Source: an uncultured Ectothiorhodospiraceae bacterium
Lineage (GTDB): Bacteria; Pseudomonadota; Gammaproteobacteria; Nevskiales; Oceanococcaceae
Assembly (NCBI GenBank): GCA_937141935.1
Contig: CAKZQS010000005.1
Span: forward strand, 93,128-157,127
Reading direction: 5' to 3'
DNA: 64,000 nucleotides
Part shown: piece after piece, positions 17,851 to 25,008 of the stretch
How the letters are laid out: the number at the start of each line of letters is the position of its first letter
Position numbering within the stretch: the stretch's first letter is position 1
Notes under the pieces: model-generated
Told to the model about the DNA's origin: nothing
Database searches by the model: none
The model's input: only the letters and a program-made list of their open reading frames with translations
Translations under genes and position numbers: made by a program

Positions 17851-18873
17851 CTATTGCGCCGCGGGGGTCTCCAGCTCATCCGCCCAGCCTTCCTGCGCCG
17901 CCAGGCGCAGCAGCGCGGATTCGACGGTGTGCCGCGCGTGCCCGGCCGAGGCCCGCAGCGAGGCGTGCAGCGCGGCGTCGTTGGCATTGGCGCTCTCGCA
18001 CTGGGCCGAATAATCCTCGAAGGCGGCCAGCGCCCCAATCAGATCCGCCAGATGGCGAGGGCATTCACAGCTCAGCGGGCTGGGCCGCTGGCGCACCTGT
18101 TCCAGCAGCGGCGCGGCAAAGCGTGCCGCCGGCGCCTGGGCCTCGCCGGCCGCGCCACGCGCGCTGCGCTGCAGCCGCAGAACGGCGGCCAGTTCCGCGG
18201 GCTCGCCCGGCCGCCGCAGGCAAATCACCCCCGCGTCCAGCAAGCCGCGCAGCGCGCTGCGGGGCGCAAAGTCATAGATCAGCAGCGCGCCCGTGGCGAC
18301 GCCGGCCTGCGTCAGCGCCGCCAGCAGGCTGGCGGCGCGTTCGGGGGTCAGTTGCGGGGCGTTCACGACCACGGCAATGCCATCGACTGCCGCCGCGGCA
18401 TCGGGGCTCGCGCCCTCGCGCGACTGCGCCGCGCGCCGGAGCCAGTCGGCCAGTTCGGTTTCGTCCGGCAGCTGCGCACTCAAGGTGAAATCCGCCTGCT
18501 CCAGCAGGCCGGACTGCAGGCCGTCCGCCGGCCCCAGCCACAGCAGCTGCTGCGGTACTCCGGCCGCGGCCGCCGCCGCCGGGGGCGCGGCCCGGGCACC
18601 GGACTTGGCGTGGCTCGCCGGCGGCAGGACCTGCAAGCGCGACCGCAGCGCCGCCTCCGGCAGCTGCGCGATGTCGCCGATGCGCTCGCCAGCGGCCGTC
18701 AGCCGTGCCATCAGCTGCAGGCGCTGGATGTCGGCCTCGGCGTACAGGCGGATGTTGCTCGCGTCGCGCCGCGGGCTGACCGCCGCGTAGCGGCGCTCCC
18801 AGATGCGAATGGTGTCGGCCGAAACGCCGGACAGGGCCGCCGCCTGGCGGATGCGGTAGTGGGCCTCGCTCAT
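17851..18873 (-). CDS. MerR-type transcriptional regulator (LitR/CarH-like architecture)
   Basis: A 340-residue regulator. Residues 1-70 form a MerR winged helix (YRIRQAAALSGVSADTIRIWERRYAAVSP...NIRLYAEADIQRL), closest in style to the LitR/CarH branch, which begins with this IR-WERRY pattern. The remaining ~270 residues look like a degenerate Rossmann-type sensor: I do not see the DxHxxG cobalamin-binding motif of CarH, so B12/light sensing is not supported. A CECP motif near the C-terminus is notable. Its ATG overlaps the stop of the upstream small membrane gene (ATGA), so the two are translationally coupled. Likely targets include the nearby divergent promoter with tandem palindromes, which is an inference from proximity. 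Confidence 0.78.
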   Translation of the reverse strand: MSEAHYRIRQAAALSGVSADTIRIWERRYAAVSPRRDASNIRLYAEADIQRLQLMARLTAAGERIGDIAQLPEAALRSRLQVLPPASHAKSGARAAPPAAAAAAGVPQQLLWLGPADGLQSGLLEQADFTLSAQLPDETELADWLRRAAQSREGASPDAAAAVDGIAVVVNAPQLTPERAASLLAALTQAGVATGALLIYDFAPRSALRGLLDAGVICLRRPGEPAELAAVLRLQRSARGAAGEAQAPAARFAAPLLEQVRQRPSPLSCECPRHLADLIGALAAFEDYSAQCESANANDAALHASLRASAGHARHTVESALLRLAAQEGWADELETPAAQ

Positions 18874-19103
18874 GCCGCCAGGCCCAGGCTGCCCGGCGCC
18901 AGCCAGGCCAGGCCCGCCAGCAGCAAGGCCAGCGCGAGCGCGCCGCCGCCCAGCCACTGCGCGCGCCGTCGCCATTGCCGGCGGCGGCCCTGGCGCAGCA
19001 GCGCCTCCAGCTCATCGCGCGACATCACGTCCCAGTCCCAATGGCTGGTCAGCCGCTCCTTGACCTTGCAGTCGCTTTCTCGCTTGGGGCGCTCTTCGTC
19101 CAT
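18870..19103 (-). CDS. 77-residue single-pass membrane protein coupled to the MerR gene
   Basis: Charged N-terminal half (MDEERPKRESDCKVKERL, then a basic GRRRQWRRRAQW) followed by one C-terminal transmembrane helix. It overlaps the regulator gene by four bases, a coupling that suggests the membrane protein may modulate or sequester the regulator. No family recognised. Confidence 0.55.
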   Translation of the reverse strand: MDEERPKRESDCKVKERLTSHWDWDVMSRDELEALLRQGRRRQWRRRAQWLGGGALALALLLAGLAWLAPGSLGLAA

Positions 19104-19207
19104 GGACCCATCCTAGCACCGCGCCGGGGTCGTGACCAGGGTTTGTCCATTCCTTGTCTACCCTCCTAGGCGCAGCGCGGCGCCATCCGTCCGGGCCGCG
19201 CAAACGC

Positions 19208-19216
19208 TGTGATAAT
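19208..19216 (+). promoter_or_regulatory. Extended -10 element upstream of sbtA
   Basis: TGTGATAAT, an extended -10 (TGn plus GATAAT, 5 of 6 to consensus), 54 bp before the sbtA ATG. No clear -35 is visible, as is common for extended -10 promoters. Confidence 0.45.
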
Positions 19217-19270
19217 TTGACGCCACGGCGAAGCACCGCCGCTTTGCCGCCGATTCAGGGACCCCCGCCT

Positions 19271-20275
19271 ATGGAAGCGCTCGCCGACTTCGCGCTGACC
19301 TTTGTCGGCCAGTTGCAGAAGCCCACGCTCGCCTTTTTGCTGGGCGGGATGCTGATTGCGGCGCTGGGCAGCAAGCTGGTCATCCCCGACGCGGTGTACC
19401 GCTTCATCGTGTTCATGCTGCTGATGCGCATCGGCCTGGCCGGCGGCATGGAGATCCGCAACGCGGAGCCGGGCGACATCTTCCTGCCGGCGCTGATCGC
19501 CGTGGCGGTGGGCTGCTTGATCGTGATTCTGGGCCGCGCCGTGCTGCCGCGGCTGCCCGGGGTCAAGGTCGAGGATGGCATTGCCACCGCGGGCCTGTTC
19601 GGCGCCGTGTCGGCCTCGACGCTGGCCGCGGCGATGGTGGTGCTGGATGAGGAGGGCGTGGTCTACGAGGCCTGGGTGCCGGCGCTGTACCCCTTCATGG
19701 ATATCCCGGCGCTGGTGCTGGCCATCGTGTTTGCGGGCATCCACCAGCAGCGACAAAGCGGCGCGCACAAGCGCGTGCGGATCTGGCCCATCGTGGCCGA
19801 CAGCCTGCGCGGCTCGGCGCTCTCGGCGCTGCTGCTGGGCCTGTTGCTGGGCCTGTTCACGCGCCCTGAGAGCGTGTTCGACAGCTTTTACGACCCGCTC
19901 TTCAAGGGTTTGCTGTCGGTGCTGATGCTGATCATGGGCATCGAGGCCTATGCCCGACTGGCCGAGTTGCGCCGCGTGGCCCACTGGTTCGCGCTGTACG
20001 CCTTCGTGGCCCCGCTGGTGCACGGCCTGCTGGCCTTTGGCCTGGGCACGCTGGCGCACTACGCCACCGGGCTGAGCCCGGGCGGGGTGATCCTGCTGGC
20101 GGTCATCGCCTCCTCCAACTCCGACATCTCCGGCCCGCCCACGCTGCGGGCGGCGATCCCGGCGGCCAACCCCTCCGCCTACATTGGTTCCTCGACCAGC
20201 ATCGGCACGCCCATGGCCATCGCCGTGGGCATCCCGCTGTATTTGTCGCTGGGCCACTGGGTGTTCGGGCTCTAG
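19271..20275 (+). CDS. sbtA: SbtA-type sodium-dependent bicarbonate transporter
   Basis: A 334-residue inner-membrane protein with about ten transmembrane segments in two halves, the size expected for SbtA. The C-terminal stretch SSNSDISGPPTLRAAIPAAN followed by PSAYIGSSTSIGTP is diagnostic of the Na+-dependent bicarbonate transporter superfamily. In cyanobacteria SbtA imports bicarbonate with sodium as part of the carbon-concentrating mechanism. The ATG at 19271 is the first in-frame start compatible with the promoter. An SbtB homologue follows 87 bp downstream, a pairing that strongly supports the call. No Rubisco or carboxysome gene is in the window, so a role in anaplerotic carboxylation or pH/bicarbonate homeostasis is more likely than autotrophy, as inference. 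Confidence 0.88.
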   Translation: MEALADFALTFVGQLQKPTLAFLLGGMLIAALGSKLVIPDAVYRFIVFMLLMRIGLAGGMEIRNAEPGDIFLPALIAVAVGCLIVILGRAVLPRLPGVKVEDGIATAGLFGAVSASTLAAAMVVLDEEGVVYEAWVPALYPFMDIPALVLAIVFAGIHQQRQSGAHKRVRIWPIVADSLRGSALSALLLGLLLGLFTRPESVFDSFYDPLFKGLLSVLMLIMGIEAYARLAELRRVAHWFALYAFVAPLVHGLLAFGLGTLAHYATGLSPGGVILLAVIASSNSDISGPPTLRAAIPAANPSAYIGSSTSIGTPMAIAVGIPLYLSLGHWVFGL

Positions 20276-20362
20276 GTCGATGGCCCACCCCGCCCGCCGC
20301 CACCCCGCGCCGCCGGCGATGCCCCTGGGCATCGGCGCGCGCCGCCCACCAGGAGCATCGCT

Positions 20363-20686
20363 ATGACGCACAAGGCGACCGAGGTCACCATCGTGGCCGA
20401 GAAGGTGATCCAGGAGCAGATCGTCGAGATCATCGAGCGCGCCGGCGCCACCGGCTACACGATTCTCGAAGGCAGCGGCAAGGGCCAGCATGCCCGGCGC
20501 ACGCACGAGCGGCCCTCGGTGGCCGGTGATGCCTTCGACATCGTCAAGATCGAGGCCATCCTGGGTGACCGCGCCGCCGCCGAGCAGGTGGCCGACGAGG
20601 TGGCGAACACCTTGTTCACCCACTACTCGGGCATCGTCTACCTCGAAGAGGTGGAGATCCTGCGTCGCGCGCGCTTCTGGCGTTAG
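20363..20686 (+). CDS. sbtB: SbtB-like PII-family carbon-sensing protein
   Basis: A 107-residue ferredoxin-fold PII-like protein (MTHKATEVTIVAEKVIQEQI...). The T-loop region GSGKGQHARRTHERPSV and the YLEEVEIL final strand fit SbtB. SbtB trimers bind adenylyl nucleotides (cAMP, AMP, ADP, ATP) and regulate SbtA. The cyanobacterial C-terminal redox loop with paired cysteines is absent here; the protein ends RRARFWR. An AGGAG sits upstream of the ATG. Its position directly behind sbtA makes a regulator-transporter pair. Confidence 0.87.
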   Translation: MTHKATEVTIVAEKVIQEQIVEIIERAGATGYTILEGSGKGQHARRTHERPSVAGDAFDIVKIEAILGDRAAAEQVADEVANTLFTHYSGIVYLEEVEILRRARFWR

Positions 20687-20698
20687 GCCGGCGCGGCG

Positions 20699-21940
20699 CT
20701 AATACAGCGCCACCGGCAGGCGGAAGATCACCGACCAGTTGTACAGCGGCAGCGGCGAACCGCCCGGGCCCTCCACCGTGGCCGGGTCGCTGTCGCGCAG
20801 GTTGCCGCGCTGGCCGCTGTGCGGCCCGGCGGGCGCCCCCAGCGGCTGATCGTAGGCGTAGCGCACGAAGGCTGGCGGCTGCAGCGCGCGCGCCAGGCTC
20901 AGGCGCACCCCGGCATCGCCAACCAGTTGCACCGCATCGATGGGCACGGCGCCCGCGGCGTCGGTGACGGCAAAGCCGTAATCGCCGGGATTGCTGACGG
21001 CCTGCGTGTCGAGCACCAGCGGCGGCACCGGCACGTGGTAGTGCAGCGTCAACGCGGCGGCGCCACCGTCCTGCCGCGCCGTTGCGGCCAGCGGATGCAG
21101 CGGCTGCCAGGGCCGCCCTTCCAGCACGGCCTGGCGGTAGGCCTTGGCGAAATAGCCACCGAGCCAGCGGTAGCCGGTGTTGCTGGGGTGCAGCCCGTCC
21201 ACATAGGGCAGGTGGTAGGCCGGGGACACCAGGTGCAGCAGCGGGTTGTCGCGGGACGCGTCCAGCTGCGCCTGCGCGATGGTGGAAGGCTGGCGCAGCG
21301 AGGCCTCGGAACTCGTTTGCATCATCAACAGGGGCACGCTGCCATCGACGCCGGTTACGGCGTAGGCGTGGCGCTGCACGTCGGCCTGCAGGGTGTGCAA
21401 ACGCTCCGCATAGGCCGCGCCATCGCCGCCGGCATCGGATTCGCCCTGCAGCCACAGCATCGCGCTGACGCGATGGGTCCGCCCCAGCGCCAGCGCGTGC
21501 TGGTGGCCCCACCAGGCCTGGGCAATCGCGTTCCAGTACACGCCATGCGGGTCGCCACCGGCGAAGTCCAGCTCGGCGATGGGCGTGGCTGAACGGCCAC
21601 TCAGGCTCAGCAACAGCGGGTGCTCGGCCAGCGTACAGGCCGGCGCCTCGAGGCTGGCCTGCAGTTGGCCGGCAAAGCCCGGCGCGACGGTCTCGGTGCC
21701 GTTACTGGCCAGGGGCACCAGCGCGGAGGTGTTCCAGTGATGCAGCCCGCCGGCAAACATCAGCGCATCACCCGCACCGGGCGGGGCCAGGGCCGGCGCG
21801 CCGCTCACGCCCAGGGAAAGGGACTGACCGGAAATCAGCACTTGGTTCAGGGGTTGCGCCAGGGCGAGCGGCGCAGCGAAAACAAACCACAGCGCCATAC
21901 TCCACCGCACAGCACCGTGGCGGGCGGGGAAGCAGCGCAT
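20699..21940 (-). CDS. Secreted SGNH/sialate O-acetylesterase-like hydrolase
   Basis: A 413-residue exported esterase. The signal peptide ends near PLALAQ. Block I is ISGQSLSLG (nucleophile Ser), the central block reads WLQGESDAGG (the QGE motif of the SASA/CE family), and block V is DGLHPSNTGYRWLGGYFAKAY (catalytic Asp/His). These match the carbohydrate-esterase SASA-type SGNH fold. A C-terminal beta domain of about 120 residues follows. The probable reaction is removal of acetyl groups from a glycan; the substrate is unknown. It converges on sbtB with only a few bases between the stops. Confidence 0.78.
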   Translation of the reverse strand: MRCFPARHGAVRWSMALWFVFAAPLALAQPLNQVLISGQSLSLGVSGAPALAPPGAGDALMFAGGLHHWNTSALVPLASNGTETVAPGFAGQLQASLEAPACTLAEHPLLLSLSGRSATPIAELDFAGGDPHGVYWNAIAQAWWGHQHALALGRTHRVSAMLWLQGESDAGGDGAAYAERLHTLQADVQRHAYAVTGVDGSVPLLMMQTSSEASLRQPSTIAQAQLDASRDNPLLHLVSPAYHLPYVDGLHPSNTGYRWLGGYFAKAYRQAVLEGRPWQPLHPLAATARQDGGAAALTLHYHVPVPPLVLDTQAVSNPGDYGFAVTDAAGAVPIDAVQLVGDAGVRLSLARALQPPAFVRYAYDQPLGAPAGPHSGQRGNLRDSDPATVEGPGGSPLPLYNWSVIFRLPVALY

Positions 21941-22071
21941 CCCAAGTCTCCAACAACACGGTTGGCTTCACCCTGCCGGCCGCGGCGTCAATGCCGCGTC
22001 AATGCCCAAGGCTTCGAGCCGCGCAGCCCGGGCTGCTCGAAGTTGCTCCACCGCAGCCGCTTGGCGCCCCC

Positions 22072-22758
22072 CTAGCGTTCGCTCATGGCCGGGCGCCGGT
22101 AGCGCAGCGTATTGCCACGCGGCAGGTAGCTCAGGTCCAGCGTGCGCCCGTCGCTGTGCAGCACGGCGTAGCAGCGGGACATCTCGTGATCTTCGGGTTC
22201 GGTCATCCGTAGCAGCGGCTGGTCGTCACTTACGAGCTCGCCGCAACGCGGCACGATCTGCAAAAACTCATGGCCGGCGTAGCGGCCGGCGTGCAGCCAG
22301 CGCAGCTCGGAGCCGAAAACCTCGAAGGCCGCATCGGGGTCGTCCACCGAGACCCAGGGCCCCTGGAGCTGCTCGCGCAGCCGCGCGTGCGCGTCGCCCT
22401 GAGGGTCCAGGCGCACGCCCGTCAGCGTGATTTCGGCGGTGATGTCACCGATGGTGCCCAGCGCCCCCTCCAGCAGCAGCGGGAGGTTGGCCGGGAGCCG
22501 CTCCAGGGCGGCCAGCAGTCCGGGCGGGGTGTCGCCCTCGTAATAGGCGTAGAACTTCCAGCCGTTGACGTGAAAGCTGCAGTGCTCCACGCCGTCGATG
22601 ATGTCGCAGCCCTGCATCAGGCCCGCCCAGGGCCCGCCGGATTCCAGGTCGGCCAGGGCCGGCCCGGTCCAGGCGCACAGGCCCGCCCACGCCACGCCCA
22701 GGACGGCGACGCCCCGACCTGCCCTTCGACCCCACCCCAACTTGGTTTCCTGCCACAT
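22072..22758 (-). CDS. Secreted protein of unknown function
   Basis: A 228-residue protein. The ATG at 22758 is preceded by GGGGGCGAG at good spacing; an ATG eight codons upstream is less well placed. The signal peptide ends near GPALADLES. A CDII...EHCSF pair of cysteines and a further C...C pair suggest disulfides in the periplasm. I recognise no family. It is divergent from the AarF-type kinase gene. Confidence 0.65.
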   Translation of the reverse strand: MWQETKLGWGRRAGRGVAVLGVAWAGLCAWTGPALADLESGGPWAGLMQGCDIIDGVEHCSFHVNGWKFYAYYEGDTPPGLLAALERLPANLPLLLEGALGTIGDITAEITLTGVRLDPQGDAHARLREQLQGPWVSVDDPDAAFEVFGSELRWLHAGRYAGHEFLQIVPRCGELVSDDQPLLRMTEPEDHEMSRCYAVLHSDGRTLDLSYLPRGNTLRYRRPAMSER

Positions 22759-22899
22759 GTCTCGCCCCCGTTCTGGCCGCAACGGCCGGCCCGACTATGG
22801 CGCCGGCACGGTCCGGCGGCAAGCGCGGGCGGGGCGGCAAGAGCCGCATCCGGTAATCTTGGCGGCCAGCCCCCGCCCGCGGCTTTGTGCCGCCCCGCC

Positions 22900-24240
22900 G
22901 TGGCCGACAACCCAAACGACACCCCCGGCCGCGGGCGCGGCCGGCGCATCCTGGCCGCCGGCGCCCGCACGCTGGGGCGCAGCGTGGCGCGGCCTTTCAC
23001 CCGCACCGAGGCCGGCGCCCACTGGGCGCGCGTGGGCGCCGACTGGTTCGCGACGCTGAGCGACCTGAAGGGCGCGGCGATGAAGATGGGGCAAATGATG
23101 TCCCAGTACGCCGACCTGCTGCCGCCCGAACTAGCCGAGCAGCTGGGGCGCCTGCAGGCCAGTGCCGAGCCACTGCCATGGGGCGACATCGAGGCGCTGC
23201 TGCGCGAGCGCTGGAGCGAGGCGCAATGGGCGCAGCTGGCCCATATCGACCCCACCCCGCTGGCCAGCGCCTCCATCGGCCAGGTGCACCTGGCGGCGCT
23301 GGTTGACGGCCGCGCGGTGGCGGTCAAGGTGCGTTACCCCGGCGTGGCCGACGCCGTGGATGCGGACGTGCGCAACCTGGGCCGGCTGATGCGGCTGGCC
23401 GGCGTGCTGCCGCTGGAGCGCCGCGACCTGGACGCGATGCTGGCCGAGGTCCGCGCGCGGCTGCGCGAAGAGGTCGACTACGAGCTGGAGCGGCAGCGCC
23501 TGGCGCTGTTCAACGACCTGCCGCACAGCGAGGGCGTGATCTACCCCAAGCCAATCAATGCGTTGTGCGCGGACGGGGTGCTGGTGACCAGCTACGAGCC
23601 CGGCAGCGCCGTGGAGGACGCCCGTCGCTGGCCGCAGCCGCTGCGCGACCAGCTCGCCGCGCGCTATTGCGACTGGATCATCGCCTCCCTGCTGGACCAC
23701 GGCTGGCTGCACGCCGACCCGCACCCGGGCAACTTCGCCTTTCGTGAGGACGGCCGGCTGATCGTGTACGACTTTGGCTGCGTGAAGCAGGTGGGCCGCC
23801 ATGAACAGACGGAGATGGTGGCCATCGTGCGCGCCGGCCTGGCCGGTGACTGGGCCGGCGTGCACGCGACACTGGGCCGCCTGGGCAGCCTGAGCCGCCC
23901 GCACGCCCCCCTGACGCCGGAGCTGGAAACGGTCTATCGCCAGCACCACGACGCCCTGGCCGGGCCGCTGCTGGCCGACCCGCCCTTCGAATTTCGCGAC
24001 CCCGACTTCATTCCCGAGGCGCGCCGCGCCATCCGCGGCGCGCTGCCGCAGTGGCGCGCCTTCCGCCCGGTGCCCGAGCTGGCCTTCGTGATGCGCACAC
24101 TGAGCGGCGGCTACTGGCTGCTGCGCCAGCTGGAGGCCCGGGTGGACCTGGCCAGCCGCCTGGAGGCGATCGCGGCGCGCCACCCGCACCGCCCGGCCGC
24201 AACCGACCGGCAATCCCGACCCGAGGCCGCCCGCCAATGA
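22900..24240 (+). CDS. AarF/UbiB (ABC1/ADCK) family protein kinase-like protein
   Basis: About 446 residues from a GTG at 22900, the only start that fits the family N-terminus. The KxGQ signature is seen as AMKMGQMMSQYADLLPPEL. The nucleotide-binding part has LASASIGQVHLAAL and VAVKVRYPGV (catalytic-site lysine); WLHADPHPGNFAF is the catalytic loop and IVYDFGCVK the metal-binding loop (DFG). Family members support ubiquinone biosynthesis (UbiB) or lipid handling. This shorter form without C-terminal transmembrane helices is closer to the ABC1/AarF branch than to classical UbiB. It overlaps the next gene by four bases (ATGA). Confidence 0.87.
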   Translation: MADNPNDTPGRGRGRRILAAGARTLGRSVARPFTRTEAGAHWARVGADWFATLSDLKGAAMKMGQMMSQYADLLPPELAEQLGRLQASAEPLPWGDIEALLRERWSEAQWAQLAHIDPTPLASASIGQVHLAALVDGRAVAVKVRYPGVADAVDADVRNLGRLMRLAGVLPLERRDLDAMLAEVRARLREEVDYELERQRLALFNDLPHSEGVIYPKPINALCADGVLVTSYEPGSAVEDARRWPQPLRDQLAARYCDWIIASLLDHGWLHADPHPGNFAFREDGRLIVYDFGCVKQVGRHEQTEMVAIVRAGLAGDWAGVHATLGRLGSLSRPHAPLTPELETVYRQHHDALAGPLLADPPFEFRDPDFIPEARRAIRGALPQWRAFRPVPELAFVMRTLSGGYWLLRQLEARVDLASRLEAIAARHPHRPAATDRQSRPEAARQ

Positions 24241-24989
24241 GCCCGACCGACCTCCCTCCCCCTAAGGCCACCGAGGCCACCGAGGCCAACGGCGGCGGCG
24301 AATACACGCTGTACACCTCGCGGCTCACCGACACCCGGCACGTCGAGGCGCGGCTGCGCGCCGCGGGCCGCAGCTACCGCATCGAAACGATGCCGATGGG
24401 CGATGCGCAGATGCGCGCGCGCTTTCATGCACTGTGCGAGCAGGCCGGCCGCGAGCAACTGCCGCTGGTGCGCCAGGGCGAGCGCTGGGTGGGCGGCGAA
24501 TACGAGCTGCTGGCCGAGCTGGATGCCGCGGCCGACACCGCCAGCGCCTCGGCGCCGGGCGGCGCACGCCCCTTCCCGGCCGCGGGCCTGGCCATCGGCT
24601 ATGCCGGCCTGCTGCCCTTCGTAGCCGGCGCGCTGACGCCGCTGTGGGCGGGCGCCCCGGCCTGGGCCACGGCGGCCTGGCTGGCCTATGGGCTGATCAT
24701 CCTGGCCTTCATGGCCGGCAGCCAATGGGGCGCCGCACTGGGCTGGCCCAGCGCGCCGGGCAGCTGGTGGGCGCGCAGCGTGGCCGCGCCGCTGGTGGCC
24801 TGGCCGCTGGCCTTCGCCCAGCCGGTGTTCCAGGCCTATGGCCTGGCGCTGCTGTTTGGCGAGCTGACCATGCTCGACCGCGAGCTGGCCGCCGCCGGCC
24901 GCTACCCGCCGGGCTACCTGCGCCTGCGCTGGCAGCTCAGCAGCGTGGTGATCGTGGCGCTGATCCTGGGCGCGCTGCTGCGGGGCTGA
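24237..24989 (+). CDS. SH3BGR/glutaredoxin-like domain fused to DUF3429 membrane domain
   Basis: A 250-residue two-domain protein. Residues ~20-100 (YTLYTSRLTDTRHVEARL...QLPLVRQGERWVGGEYELLAEL) resemble the SH3BGR-type thioredoxin fold, a glutaredoxin relative without the CxxC active site. Residues ~115-250 contain five hydrophobic segments matching DUF3429 (GLAIGYAGLLPFVAGAL, FMAGSQWGAALGW). A catalytic thiol role is therefore unlikely; protein-protein interaction is more plausible. Its start overlaps the AarF kinase stop, so the two are translationally coupled and may act together in membrane quinone or lipid biology. Confidence 0.75.
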   Translation: MSPTDLPPPKATEATEANGGGEYTLYTSRLTDTRHVEARLRAAGRSYRIETMPMGDAQMRARFHALCEQAGREQLPLVRQGERWVGGEYELLAELDAAADTASASAPGGARPFPAAGLAIGYAGLLPFVAGALTPLWAGAPAWATAAWLAYGLIILAFMAGSQWGAALGWPSAPGSWWARSVAAPLVAWPLAFAQPVFQAYGLALLFGELTMLDRELAAAGRYPPGYLRLRWQLSSVVIVALILGALLRG

Positions 24990-25008
24990 AGCCGCCCCAG
25001 ACGGCCGG

